Shown here: positions 1-12,428 of the stretch, one piece after another | Layout of the letters: each line of letters begins with the position of its first letter | How positions within the stretch are numbered: position 1 is the stretch's first letter | Notes under the pieces: model-generated | The model's database searches: none | Told to the model about the DNA's origin: nothing | What the model saw: only the letters and a program-made list of their open reading frames with translations | DNA from: Apostichopus japonicus | Lineage: Eukaryota > Echinodermata > Holothuroidea > Aspidochirotida > Stichopodidae | DNA: 64,000 nt | Direction: 5' to 3' | NCBI RefSeq assembly: GCF_037975245.1 | Contig: NC_092567.1 | Span: 7,190,714 to 7,254,713, forward strand | Program-made: the position numbers and the translations under genes

Positions 1-3000
1 TTCTGAATTACTTTGGTTTTTACTCTGAGGACATGCATATGGTCCAGAAGCTACATGCATGTCTTGTATTACTGACTGACAACAACATATCCACACATTA
101 CAGTAAACCCACTAAAGACTTCCATTTGTAATCCCTTAGTATATAGCTCATTGACAAATGACATAAAACCTAAATTATCTTCTGATTTAAATTTGACATC
201 AATTTTCCTAGGTATTATATGTACTGAGAGGGGAAGGGTTGGAAAGGTTAGGATGGAAACAGAGATTTTTATGGTTCCTGTTAGTCATTCTACATGGTTC
301 TAACTTAGTGTGGGTATGGTTCTAACTTAGTGTGTGTATGGGTCTCATTTTGTGTGCAGTGACTCTATTTAATTGTTAGGGCACATGCACTTATGAATTA
401 AATTTATTGGTTATGAGCCTGCCATACATTTTACTGCCTAATTAGGCTGACAATACAGAGGAGTCTGGCTGCACTATTAAGACCGAGTACTACGCTTACC
501 TGCCACCCAGCACTACAGTATGACAAACTGATAAATTAGAAGGGATCAAGTCATCTGAATATTTTGTTCCTTCATTTATGATGAATACACAAAACAAAGA
601 AATGGACCTGGATATTAAACACATACACCTCTTTGTGTAGTTTTACACATTGGTATACAATACAATGTATGGCATGCATTGTCTAACATATGGTGTATGT
701 ACTGTATGTTGAGGCCTTTATCTTCCCCTCTGGCCCTTAGGGAATTTGCTGGTCAAGCAAGATTCAAAACAATTGCTGTTCCTCCAGGATTTAGGCAGTA
801 ACAAAGTCACTTTCTACCCAGAATCAAATCTAATTATAACTACAACCCAGCTTACCAGTCCTGCTATACACTAATTATACACTAATCATTACCATCAGCA
901 TATTGTAAACCATTCTGTGCAAGATACACATCATGTGACCCCAAAGATCGTCTCAAGAAAGATTAATCCACATTTACCTAATGAGGAGATAAAGACAAAG
1001 ACAATAAGAATCATATCTGAACTAGATGTTTTAATGCAAACGATAAAATCCCTTGTTTTTGAGTTTGCCTTTTTTAATATTTACTCAACAGTTATTCCAT
1101 TGCTCACAGATACACAAGCTTATGCTAAAATGACTCAATAATTGCAAGTTCATTCATTTTATTGCAAGGAGCTCTTATTTTAAAGTTTAATAATTTTTGG
1201 AAATTTATCCATAAAGAAAACAAAAGGCAAAACTTGGTAACATGTTTGCAATCCTATGGTTTAGACTAATTTGGTCAGCACACTTTCTAATTGGTACTTT
1301 TAACGTTGTTTGGTGCAGCAGGCCAATAAAGTTGTTCCCAAATTTCTAACTCTATTACTTTGAAGTCAAGCAAAGTTAGGCAATATTACTGGTCTAGATT
1401 GCTTTTTTTTCAAACTATCTGCATACCAGTGTGAAGCAAAGGCTGCTCTATTACATAAATGTTAGTGTTTTTGCTTTCACAACTTTCCCAGTAACTTAAT
1501 TTCTAACTTTGCCAATATGCAGCAACATGATGCACCCCCCCCCACCCAAACACACTCTTATAACAGAAAAACTGAATTACACAATAACTTTATGAACAGA
1601 AAAATAACACAAATGCATTAAAGATTTCAGATGACATAACATGCTGAATCCTAAAAGAACTTGTCATATTGTGTTGTATGATCTTCTGTGATAGAATCGT
1701 AAACTGTTGCTAGACATAGTGCAATACTCAATACCTATCATCATCCTTGACAACTATATAATATGATGGGATAGGTGGACCTTGCCATAAATTACATAAT
1801 ATCCACTCAACCTGGAGATGTGACAATAGAAAGCCTTCATTAGCATTATAGCTCACACAGGAATGAAACTGTTACATTATGAAACAATGGATGTCTAATG
1901 ACCATTAAAATTGGTCAGATTTGAAAGATTAGAGATGTCCTTGGCATCAGAATTTCATCCTCTTGAAAACTACAATTATGGTACAATTTGTAGAGATGAT
2001 GCTACAATTAGGGAAGCACTGAACAAAAGAGGTCTCACAGAATCCCTAAGACACAACTTTTAGCAGTGTTCTAACTAGATTGTTCATATTTTAGGTCTTG
2101 TTTTGCAGTGATTGGGGGTTGGGGGGTCCTGGATGATAGACTTTTCGGTGAGGAAATTTCCCTTGAGGGATCATCTGATATGTCATGGAGTAAATATATC
2201 CAATTAAAAACTTGCATTCTCATGGAGGAGGGGGATGGGTGGGAGGGGTAAGAATCAGGTGGTGGACCATACAATCATTACCCTGCTCATGTAAACTGTA
2301 CGCATGTCTTCAAAGAGCTGTAATCCGGATATGAAACTGGTAAATCCCTAAACAGGCTGATCTCAGGACTGAATAATTCCGGTTTACCTGATGATGAGAA
2401 AAAAAAAAAAAAAACTGCATTTGGTGATCAATTATAATGTTATTATTCATGTAAATTGTCATCACCCGGTCTGCAAGTAGCTGCATTCTATCATGTTACA
2501 TTGTCAAACACAGAACAGCTATTATAAGCATATGGTATGCTACTGTACTGTAGTTTCAAAGTATCACTCAGTTATTATTATAATAACAATGTAAAGAAAC
2601 TAAAGCAACTAGAATACAAATCTATAGACTATACAAGATGAGTTCAAGGTCTCATAATGCTTCCCACAGTATATACAGCTTACCTAATACCAAACTAATT
2701 GAAATATAAAGAAATATTAATTGGAAATTGAGACAAGCATTGAATCTTCAGTACAAACTTTAAGCAATACCTCTAGCAATCCACAGTCTGGTTTATATTC
2801 GTTTGTAAACCAAAGTAATAACAATGCAACCCTGAAAATAGATGGCGTCTGAAGAAAACATGATGACCGTTTCGGTCACATAATTTAGGAACCATTGGTT
2901 CACTGTACTGTCTATAGGTTGATTAATTTGTAGGATTTCTGAAATGATGACATTGTACTATAATTGATTGAGTTAAAGTACATATTTTTCTATCTGCAGA

Positions 3001-3423
3001 CTTTGACATATACTGTTATTTCATAACATGTTGTTCCGTGCAGTCCTGTTGTGAGAAGGTGAGGGTTGGGTGGAGGCTACAGTTGTACGTCAGCTAAGTG
3101 CCCAGTGAAATATATGATAAAGAATGATATACTTTTAATTTTGGATAAACAAAGACTTAAAAAAAGTGGATCTGGTGACACAATTGTGCATGGAACTGTG
3201 CATGGCTCTCAATGTTACTGGTTTTGTGTACACCTTACTTGAATAATGTTTCTTTAGCCTCACAAGATGTGATTGTGAATCTTAGAACTGGTGTGCGACA
3301 GTTTTTCAGGAGTTTGGAGAAAAATATCAAAGAAGTAAATTAGATACAAACCCAACCATAATCTTCAGCTGATATGATAGACATCTTTGAGATGAATACC
3401 AAAGGTGGAGTTGATTTGCATTC
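1..3423. other. No gene recognised (left end of window)
   Basis: AT-rich DNA with only short unconserved reading frames. I see no splice-flanked exon, no terminal inverted repeat and no RNA gene. There are short homopolymers: a poly-C run near 1536 and a poly-A run near 2400. It may be intergenic or an intron of the gene that continues downstream. Confidence 0.5.
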
Positions 3424-3980
3424 TACTGTCCAATTTTATATTTCAAATCATATTTCCAATATTTAAGCAAATGCTAAAAACAGTAATCTCTACTGTACTA
3501 CAGTCAATAAATATCATAACAAACATAACACATTAAATTTCAAGATTATATCCATAGTTGTGTGACCTATGTGAGACCAACCTAAATAAATCAAGGTGTT
3601 CTTGTTTTGTTTGATGGAGTGTTCATTACAAATACCTCTAACAAAAAGCTCAGCAATACAGACTTAGTTGAATTCTTTAATGTTTCTACAGCATTTTACT
3701 GTCCAATTACATTTCATATCATACTTCCAATATGTAAGCGAATGCTTGAAACAGTCATCTCTACTGTACTACAGTAAATAAACATCATAACAAACAAAGT
3801 ACATTAAAGTTCAAGATTAAATCCATAGTTGTGTGACCTCTGTGTGACCTACCTAAATTAAACAAGGTTTCTTGTTTTTGTTTGACCAAGTGTTCATTAC
3901 AAATACCTCTAACTCAAAGCTCCCCTCCACCTCCAAAGCAATACAGACTGAGTTGACTTCTTTAATGTTTCTACAGCATT
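3424..3980 (+). repeat. Two-copy tandem duplication, unit about 273-285 bp
   Basis: Copy 1 is about 3424-3696 and copy 2 about 3697-3980. Both run in the same order through TACTGTCCAATT, TCTCTACTGTACTACAGT, CCATAGTTGTGTGACCT, GTGTTCATTACAAATACC and end with TTTAATGTTTCTACAGCATT. They differ by scattered substitutions and by a small insertion (CTCCCCTCCACCTCC) in copy 2. The sequence is non-coding in all frames. The divergence says the duplication is not recent. Confidence 0.9.
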
Positions 3981-6900
3981 ATGGAATATCTAAAATGGTA
4001 TTTCAAGTTTTTGGTTTTAATCTGAAGAAAACAAATACCTAAACAGAAGACTTATTTGTAGGTAACCCAAACTACTTTCATACAAACCAACAAGTTGTCT
4101 TCCAGTCTTACCATTCTAGAAGTGTCAGGAGTTCTAGAAGAATTTATTAATATGAGTCTCGGAGGCAATTTTTATTTCAGTTTGACAAATGGTTAAAACG
4201 TACCAGAGGGTGCTTAGGCAGCTATTGTGTCATGGCTCATTACAATCATACCAGGTACTGGATTAATTTAGCAAGAATCTGATAATTTTAATGTCCTTAC
4301 TAGAGATTAATTCTGTCACTTGTATTCTGCGTGGATGAGTTAAAACTTGTTACAAAATTCGTTTAGTCAGAGTGAATGGAGGTAAAAGAGTATTCCTTGA
4401 TGTGAGATGCTATCCAAAAACCTACCAAAGGTTGTTGAAACATTACTATCACTGTTCTATATACTAACCATTAATGTGATGACCATCACATGGAAGAAAT
4501 ATCAGATGATGAAACATTCATTGTCCTTGTCAGCACAGTATGAACGTGACTCCCATCGAGAACTGGTAACTACAGGTGGAAAAGGTGATCCCATAATAGC
4601 TCGCTTCATATTTAACCTAATGAAGAGAAAAGAAAGTGATGTGAATGAGATTTAAGTCCTAATTATAGGAGACATTGAGAATGTCAATCAGAAATAGATA
4701 CGTGAATGTCTCTGGCTAACTACCCTGTATACATGGACAATCACAGAGAAAAAAATACAGAGGAAGGAAAGTACACTTCAGTTTCCAATAACCAGGTATT
4801 AAGTGTACAAACAATTAGCCAGTTAAGCATCAAACTTGAACCGGATTGTCCGTTGTTTAGTGGAAGTGGCATATAAAGGTGTGGTGCAGTGATATAAATG
4901 AGCTCCCAAAGGAGAGTCCAACCTCACACAAACCCAACCATGCATGGTTTGGGCTTGACTGAGAAATGTGTGAGATTTCGCACCACTCTTTCGTATTGAG
5001 GACAGAATGTCTTTTGAATTTCCACTCATTAGGAGATACTGTAATTGTATCTAATTTAGTGTGTCAGCTTTGGTGGATGTGTTTTCATATTATTTTTCTT
5101 TATTTAATGGCACCAGGCCCCTGGAGATTGCATTGGCTACATTGACCTAGTTACACAACTCTCGGGGGTCTCTTTCTAGATTTTAGATCACCAAAGGTTA
5201 TAAAGTACCCTGTTCAGCTGGTCAATAGCCATACAATATCGTTAGTTCTTTCTAAAAATTTGGCAGATGAAGACACTTCTAACCTCAAAATTTTGAGTTA
5301 AAAGTTTTGAGAGATGAAAAAGTCAAAATTTTGACTTTTGAGGTGAAAATCTTGAGATCAAAATTCCAAATATTGAGAAAGCAAATTCAAAATTTTGAAA
5401 TTTGGGGACACTTATATATTTTTTTAAGCCACCGTACTTTCAGATCAGTTTTGAGACCAATTAGATTTCTTAAATCCAACTGCAGTGACTGGCTCAGCAA
5501 TGTTTAAAAATTAAAGAAGCATAAGTGACAATTCTTTATTCACAGCTGTACATTCTCAGATTAGTAGAAAGTATTTCCAATTGTGTTTATAGTGTTTATA
5601 GTGGCTGGACTTACAAGGGTACTGCAAAGCTCTCCAAATCTTCAGTACAGTATTTTCACATAGTTACTGGAATCTGCATTTTGAGCACATGAAGACATGT
5701 CAGTAATAGAAACACTCAATCTGATTTTACTCTGTGGAATATATAGCTGAGCCCTGGCCGGGTGCTGGGGCTTCAGAAGAGCTCTGTTACATCTCTTCTA
5801 CTTCATGTCCTCTTGTACTAAGTATGAAGCATGTAAATACATGTTAGAGAGAAAAATGTAATTTCTATGAAGTATAAATCTAAGCCCTGGTGGGAGTCCC
5901 TGGGGACTTTAGCTGAGGCATTTTCACTTTTCAGAAATTTAATGTTCTCTGATAGTGATTTTGCAGACCAAGTGGAGCCTATGGGGGAGGGGGGGGGCCA
6001 AGTGCTCACCACCCTAATGCCAGTGCCTGTATATGTTTAAATATGTTTATGTTAAATGGTAGTTAGCTCTCAAATATGCAAGGAAGACATGTTATCACGA
6101 CATGATATTGATAAAGAGTGGCAGGGAAGTTTAAATTCCTTAACCATGCTTGCTAGCCATCAGTTTGGTGAATCAAGTCACAACAACCAGATTTACTTCA
6201 TTCTTACCATTCCTATGGAACTCTGTGCATCAAGAAGTGTAGGATACTGGAAGAAGCTTGATAGGTTCATACTGTAGGTCCTGATCTCCTCTATCAAGTA
6301 CAGTCTCTGTCTTCATAATTACTAGAGGGTTTCTTCCTACCGTTGAATTATTACATCATGGAGCCGTCAGACTGAGCCTCAGTGATTTCTAAATCAAAAG
6401 TGAAACACTAAACATGAAATCAAATTAGTTATTCAGATATTTTTAGACTTCAGAAACAAAAGTATACTCACTTACAAAGAAAACCCATGGTAGCAGTTCC
6501 ACTTTGATCCAATCATTGATCATTTTATGTTAGTGATTAGTGTTTGGTTTCTGAAGCTTTTTGAAAGTTCTTAGGAACTTTTGCATTCAGATAGCAACGT
6601 GACACTACAGCAGTCTTTGTGAGCAATCAACTTTACATGTTAGTTGTAAAAGACCCCTACACCTTTAGTAAGTAAATTATGTAAAAGTGCATATAATTGA
6701 TTTGTGATATTGAAGCTGAAGATACGTCAATAGGAACTGAGCATTACCAGCACAAACCCTGGAAATTCTGGATATGTTCCAATAATGGGTTGTCTTGGAC
6801 CAGCAAGGGAAGTCTAAAGCACTGCAGTATTATGGGTGACAAACTACAAAAATGTTTGTATATGATATGGGATATTGAATCTCAATCTCTGGAAAACCTT

Positions 6901-7011
6901 GCACTTCATTTGACCTTTACTCACTGGCAGGTTAGTACTTAAATCTACAATATACCAGGAGAGGAAACAACTCCAGAGTACTTTAAGAGTAGGTTTTTAT
7001 GACTACATAGT
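3981..7011. other. No gene recognised; short A/T-rich motif repeats
   Basis: No exon or transposon end is supported. From about 5280 to 5405 there are repeated near-palindromic words of the form AAAATTTTGA with no fixed period. The remainder is ordinary AT-rich sequence. Confidence 0.45.
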
Positions 7012-7020
7012 TTGAATAAA

Positions 7021-7310
7021 GGCCGTGGCTATTCTTACGACTAGTCGTAACAATTATTTATAAACTATTCTTACGACATCGGCGAATTCATGCGAATTAA
7101 AAGTAAATAAAGCAACTGCGCATGTAGTAGGGGTAACCCTAACCCTAACTCTAACACTCAATCCAACCCTTACCCTAAACCTAACCCTAACCGGAAATTA
7201 TTGTTTCTCCTGGTCGTAAAAAAAGTACTCCTAGTCGTAAAAATAGCAACTGTGCATGCGCAAACGGGTATTATTGTTACAATTAGTCGTAAGAATATTT
7301 AGCCACTTTG
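7021..7310. mobile_element. 290-bp MITE, Mutator-like by its 9-bp target duplication
   Basis: Imperfect terminal inverted repeats share GTGGCTA, TTCTTACGACTA and GTAACAAT. The left arm is about 7024-7055 and the right arm about 7270-7306 on the opposite strand. TTGAATAAA stands immediately outside both ends (7012-7020 and 7311-7319), so a 9-bp target duplication is visible. Nine base pairs is typical of Mutator-like elements, but the superfamily call is inference because there is no transposase. The centre carries telomere-like repeats (separate entry). Two further copies of the subterminal word AGTCGTAA lie near 7210 and 7240. Confidence 0.75.
7131..7196 (-). repeat. Degenerate telomere-like repeat inside the MITE
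   Basis: A run of TAACCC-type hexamers (reverse complement TTAGGG) with several point changes and length variants lies entirely inside the 7021-7310 MITE. It is internal to a mobile element, so it is not evidence of a chromosome end. Confidence 0.8.
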
Positions 7311-7319
7311 TTGAATAAA

Positions 7320-7956
7320 ACCTTTCAGATACAGTAGTTGGATGATCTCGCAAATGTAGAACACTTCCTCAATAAACTAATGTGATCAGTATTCTGAGGG
7401 AGGAAACCCTCTCCTTCAACTTGTAACCAACTAACAGGCTAGCATCACCATATTTCAGCTAGTCCTACATTGTGCTGATCCTAGGACACGCTTTATGCTG
7501 GCATTGCGAACTTTTGAATGTTGTCATTAAAACCATTGGACTAGGCCATAGTTAGGCTGCACTTTTCTTATATGACTAAAGAAGACCTAAGCCATAACTT
7601 CAACGTTATGATGTCCCTGTCCTTGTAGGTACATAGCCTAACAATATGAAAGGAAAACACGACATACATTTCTTCTTTGACAATTGCAATATACTTAGTC
7701 TGTTTCTTTCAGTATCACCATCTGGAATACAGTATATTGCAATATCTTCATATTAGTAAGCCAGTACTGTAGCTTCAGGGAATCACGTTAAACAAACAGA
7801 GAAGTACAAGTTGTACAACCATACTACCGTTCTTCAAACGCGTTGGTTTGTTTAGATTTTGAAGATGAGACTTGTTCAAGTCGTTTCATTGGCCACGAGG
7901 GAAATACCCCTCTTTTTCAGATAAATGATCAATCTTCCAATTCAAATAATAGCAAT
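7320..7956. other. No gene recognised
   Basis: The 0.64 kb between two mobile elements shows no exon, repeat or RNA gene that I can support. Confidence 0.5.
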
Positions 7957-8547
7957 CAGTGGCGTGGCTACGGGGGGCGTGGGGGCGACAGCCCCCTATG
8001 AAAGCTCGTCGCCCCCCAGTCGCCCCCCCCCCCCCAATGGGATTTTGGGTGTCGAAAAAAAATTACATGTGCGAAAAAAATATATCATTGGTCTGAATGG
8101 TCTCGAATCTCCATGATGACCACTCATGAACGACCCTTCGACCGCGGACCGGCAGTAGGCTATAGTTGCTGAAAACCTGACGTGACATAGCTCATAGGCC
8201 GAGAAGTCTACAGTAGTCGCACTGTACTGAAAACGCATGTTAACGACCGTCGAATAATATAATTCTTGCTCTACAAGACTACAGAACACATAATGTTTAC
8301 TACTGAATCTGTGTGTTCGACTGTTCGGGCAAACTTTGCCTTTGTCACTCTTTTTTTTAAATATCCATAATCCCTAACATGCAAATAAATACTAATACAA
8401 ACAGCCTATCATTATCTTGTAACCAGTGCGTATTAACTGATCAAACAAGCTAGTGAGCAATACTATACCCTTATAAAAAGGTGGTCTCCAGGTACTTGAA
8501 TGCCAAAGAAGATGTTAATAGGTAAAAAATGCTGACATCATACACAT

Positions 8548-8694
8548 GTTTCTCACATCATTGCTCGCGTCATTGCCTCAATACCCTGTTACATTTTCAA
8601 TCTGGTTTTCACTTCTGGGACGTACCCTGATGCTCTTAAAACCACTAACAACCAAATTTTCAAGAAAGGAGGCAACACTATCATTGAGAACTAC
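8548..8694 (+). pseudogene. Non-LTR retrotransposon reverse transcriptase fragment
   Basis: One frame reads through about 49 codons and contains GTYPDALKTT, then IFKKGG, then TIIENY. This matches the well-known RT segment of Jockey/CR1/RTE-like LINEs (usually FPD-x-LK, then PIFKKGD, then NYRPIS). The fragment is preceded by VSHIIA and IFNLVF-like residues, as expected for the same domain. It stops exactly where a poly-C tract begins. The RPIS continuation is missing and sequence of an unrelated MITE follows. The remaining LINE domains are absent, so this is a dead scrap trapped inside the hAT-type element. The family within the LINEs cannot be decided from 49 residues. Confidence 0.72.
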
Positions 8695-9244
8695 CCCCCC
8701 CCCCCCCCCCCCGACGGACTCGAATGGACTGCTGGCGCCCTTTTCAGCTTTTTAAGCATGTTTTACTTCGCCATTATTGACTTTTTTATTTCACTCTCAT
8801 CTACCTATTGACATTTGTCACATTTTTTTGGTGTAGTTTACTGACAAAATGCTCTAACGTACGGCGGTATTTAATTTATCGGCACTTAATTCTGTTGTAC
8901 GAAACTCTTTCCAAGAACTGTACGGGGTTTTCGATCTATTTTTTTCGAAAACATGAGCACTGACAAAGATACCACGGGGATTGTGATGAAGCGCATGTAC
9001 TTTCAACACCCATATAAACTTCCACTTGTCACAAATGTCGATGACACATATTTATTCTTCGTTTACCTCCAATTAGCAAGGCCCGGAAAGAGTCATTTCC
9101 GGCAATCTAGGGAAAATCTTTACTCAAAAAAAATCTGTACGCTCCGCGCCAACCTGTGGTGGCGCTCCGCTTAGATAGTGTCGAAAGCCCCCCTATAGGC
9201 CATTCTCGCCCCCCCCCCGACCAATACCCCTAGCTCCGCCACTG
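8695..9244 (+). mobile_element. 5'-truncated MITE related to the element at 13275
   Basis: From the poly-C tract onward the sequence matches 13309-13654: GACGGACTC-AATGGACTGCTGGCGCC, TATTGACATTTGTCACATTTT, the 110-bp core, and the terminus TAGCTCCGCCACTG at 9244. The first 40 or so bases, including the CAGTGGCGGAGC end, are absent. It is also longer than the 13275 copy, with about 130 extra bases near 8850-9050. The junction with the RT fragment falls within the poly-C run. Confidence 0.8.
9071..9179 (+). repeat. 110-bp transposon core repeat, copy 1
   Basis: It begins AATTAGCAAGGCCCGG and passes through GTCATTTCCGG and TGTACGCTCCGCGCCAACC. It ends GGTGGCGCTCCGCTTAGATAGT. The GCGCCAACC and GGTGGCGC arms can form a short hairpin with one bulge. 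It lies about 65 bp from the CACTG end at 9244. Confidence 0.85.
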
Positions 9245-9532
9245 CCGGCCAATCAGTCTATCACCCAAATAATATTTTAGACGCAATCTAGTTCGGTCAT
9301 TTCAGTATGTTACTTGGCTGAAAGCCCAGTCAATCTTTCTTTATTTTCCACACGCAATTTTCAGATTTGTCGAAAACTGTCAATGCCGGTGTCAAACTCA
9401 CAAAAGATTTGTCATGATATTTCAAAGTAACTTACCAGATTGTTTTTTTTTTTCTATTTCACTAAACTCTTTGATGACCATATCATAACATGGGATCTCA
9501 AAATAAAGGATGTTGAGAAAACTTTAGAGCAC

Positions 9533-9640
9533 CTAAGAAGGCCTGGGAAGTGTCATTTCCAACGATCTGGGAGGCCCTTTTAGCTAAAAATTTTACGGTA
9601 CGCTGCGCGCCAACTCATAGTGGCGCTCCGCTTAGATAGT
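9533..9640 (+). repeat. 110-bp transposon core repeat, copy 2
   Basis: Same order of blocks as the copy at 9071: GGCCTGGGAAGTGTCATTTCC, ACGCTGCGCGCCAAC, TGGCGCTCCGCTTAGATAGT. It lies 87 bp from the outer hAT terminus at 9727. The two copies sit in different elements but point the same way relative to their nearest end. Confidence 0.85.
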
Positions 9641-9735
9641 AACAAAAAAATGGTCAAGCCCCCCAGAAAATGTTCAAGCCCCCCAGCGCCCCCCCCCCCA
9701 CTGAAAAAAATCCTGGCTACGCCACTGATAGCAAT

Positions 9736-12208
9736 TTACAACAAAATGGCAAATTCCTTGTATCTAGGAGTGAGGTCTTCAACATTATGCTGCGAAATGT
9801 CAATTCATCATTTTGCACCTCGATAATTTTCTGGTAATTTTGCGTTCATAGAATCTTCTATAGCCGCTTGAAGTGTATACGTGTTATGGGTCGTAGCGTA
9901 TAAGTCTTATGGAAAAGACAAAACAATACTTAGTTATTACACTGCAACTCACCAAATTACAATTTGGACGGCATCTTGACTATTCACAACAGATCTTCCG
10001 AAGTCCAAATATAAAAGGGGTCCGGCACTAAATATATAATAAAAACGCAATATGCAAATAATGAAAATATTTTGATGGTCTTGACCATTCCAGTAAAGCA
10101 AAGATAAGGGGCTAGTGTAAGTTCCAAAGAAAAACGCGTACTACCGCCTAGCGAAATCTATCGTGATAGTATTTCGTCACTACAAGTGTCACCAAGACAG
10201 CATGAAAATTAGACATGTTTGGCACTTTTCAGGATATTGTTTACTACGAGCTCACAAAGAAGTCAATATTTTATCATTTCTAAAGACTTTTGAAATGACG
10301 AGATGAAAGTATTTTGGTATTTCAACATTAATCAGAAAATTTCTAAATTATACACTTGGATAGAAGTCGGGGAGGGGTGGGAGGGGGGCAATGTTACATT
10401 CAGCTGAGAAGAAGGCCACTGCTACGAGTGTACACCCCTCCCCCCCCCCCCCTTACGACTTTACAAAAACATTGTTCATAGGTAAAACTGCATGGTGTAT
10501 GGAGCCAATTTTAGACCTAATTGGTGGTCTAATTATGCCTCGGGGTGCACCAGTTAACATCAATTTTCAAAAAGAATTCAGGAGACGGGGCTACTGAGAT
10601 TTGCCTTCAACAAGCCAACGACCACACCTCCGCCATTTTTAAATTCTCTAGCCTTTCCATAATAGTGTAGGACCTACCTAAGTCAGTTGGGATTTGCTCC
10701 CCCCCCCCCCCTTGAAATCCTATATTAAAATGGGGGTTGAGAAGGGGTCCCATTCTCCTAGTCCTGCAAACCGATTTCAAGTAGTAGATAACCAATGCAT
10801 CTGCCATTAAAATCAGTTACATGGCTACATGAAGGTAACATGCAATAATGTGTACCTCTTTGTCAGGCATTATTGTATATAGGAATAATATACTGGTTTG
10901 GCAACATGTCCACCCAACGGCTATTTACAGAATAACTGGATGCGAGCAAGACTGCATTTTCTGATTTTTTTTTTTATGCAATTATACAATAGTGATTTTA
11001 ACATCGGTCAGTTCAGTTCTTAAACTTCACACTAGTATTTTTTAGCACAACCTTAATTTAAGTTTAGACAAAAATTATAGTCTAATTACGCCCCAGAATT
11101 GTTTCAGTCGGAGGACTCCCACAACCCCGTACATGGAATTGCATTCAACGACTACTCCACAGCAACAACATCAAAACTTTCGGATCCACATATAGTCGGA
11201 CCATAAATGTTCGTTCCCCTTCCTAAATTGATCGGGAGAATTTTGGAATGTGAACCCACGTTACTGGGTTCTAAACCATACAGGAGAGTCGATCCGTTTT
11301 CAGGATTGGAGAGGCAAACTTACCGCTCATGCACTTAATCAGAAATATACACAAATTAGCCACAAGATGTACCTCCTCCTTTATGTTCTACACCCTTCCC
11401 CATATCTATGTAGACATGTGACAAATCACTTGATTGGCGTAGGAAGGGAGCAAAAAATGAATTGGTTGGGGAGGGGGTCGGGGGCATCCCAATTAAGTAA
11501 ACAATACACATTTTGTCATTATTGTGACCCACATGGAACACTGAAAAATTTCAAAATTTCCATATCAAAATTTTAATTATTTTATCCCGAAGGTTTTGAA
11601 TATTTCTGGGAATTTCAACCCTTTTTCAAAATTGAAACCCTTTTCTTGAAAATCAAATTTGTCTTAAAATTGCAATCTGTAATATAACCGAAATTCTCAA
11701 CATTAAACTACTTTTTCTAAAATTTAGAACCTCTTCGATTGATTTCGACCTCTTTAATTCCCTTCGTGTAAAATGTCGATTTCTTTTTGTTTTAAATTTA
11801 AACTATTGAAATGTTGACTTCTCAAATAAAAATATTAGCGTTTTATCTCAAACTTGTACGTTTCTCTCGAAATTGCCATTGCATTTCTCGAAATCAAGAT
11901 TTCTTTCTTATGCAAATTTCAACTATTTTTTCTCAAAAAATAAACTTTTCTTGATGAGGATGGTAATAAGTAAAACGGGAGAAAAAAAGGGGGGGGGGGC
12001 TACATGAATTAACTATTACAATTATTGGTTAAATGTCGACATAGTATTTTGATTTGAGCAATTACGAGGTACGTGAAAGACAAAACATCGTTTGATTGCC
12101 TTAAACTCTCTTTGCTGGTGCAAAGATTTAGCTAAATAATCCAGCATTGACATGGAATGGAATTAATTACAAAGGTGGTTGAGTGGGGAGGGATGAAAAA
12201 AGTCGTGT
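9736..12208. other. No gene recognised; degenerate A/T-rich repeat at its right
   Basis: No supported exon. Poly-C or poly-G runs stand near 10440, 10700 and 11985. From about 11535 to 11960 the sequence is built of loosely repeated TCAAAATTTC and TTTTCTCGAAATT-like words without a strict period, like an eroded minisatellite. Two unremarkable reading frames at 11250-11576 (plus) and 11356-11541 (minus) overlap each other and show no family resemblance. Confidence 0.5.
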
Positions 12209-12263
12209 AGTTACAGGTGCGTATCCAGGGGGGGGCGTTTGGGGCGCGCGCCCCCCCCCCGGG

Positions 12264-12428
12264 TAAGAAAAAGAGAAGAGAAAAAAAGAGAAGAAAAAAG
12301 GAAAAAAGAGGGGAAAAAAGAGGAGGAGGAGAGGAAGGAAGGGAAAAGAAAAAGAAAAAAGAGAGAAAAAGGAGAAAAAGAGGGAGTAAAAGCAAAACGC
12401 GAAGACACCGGGAAGAGAAAGAAGAACA
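12264..12428 (+). repeat. Purine-only tract (A/G), about 165 bp
   Basis: Almost every base on the plus strand is A or G, arranged as irregular AAGAGAAGG-type words. It directly follows a GC-palindrome plus poly-C block (12241-12262). Long purine tracts of this kind can adopt triplex structure. The Lys/Glu/Arg-rich frames across it are composition artefacts. The inverted copy of the composite keeps a pyrimidine counterpart at about 57365-57530. Confidence 0.9.

Larger units (their letters stand above)
7957..9727. mobile_element. hAT-type non-autonomous element, composite (1771 bp)
   Basis: The ends are CAGTGGCGTGGCTACG and its complement GTAGCCAGG...CTACGCCACTG. A perfect 8-bp target duplication, ATAGCAAT, lies at 7949-7956 and 9728-9735. 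CAGTGGCG termini with 8-bp duplications are typical of hAT transposons. There is no hAT transposase inside. The contents are G/C homopolymer tracts, a reverse transcriptase fragment (8548-8694), a truncated second MITE (8695-9244) and two copies of the 110-bp core repeat. It is therefore an old element that was itself a target for insertion or recombination. Confidence 0.88.

Noticed and set aside
7131-7196. TAACCC repeats as a chromosome end
   Set aside because: They are short, degenerate and enclosed by a MITE with ordinary sequence on both sides.
9610-9640. Hairpin plus CTTAG near the ends of core repeats as a possible Helitron 3' end
   Set aside because: The flanking elements have inverted repeats and 5- or 8-bp target duplications, which Helitrons lack, and the sequence after the hairpin is CTTAG rather than CTRR.
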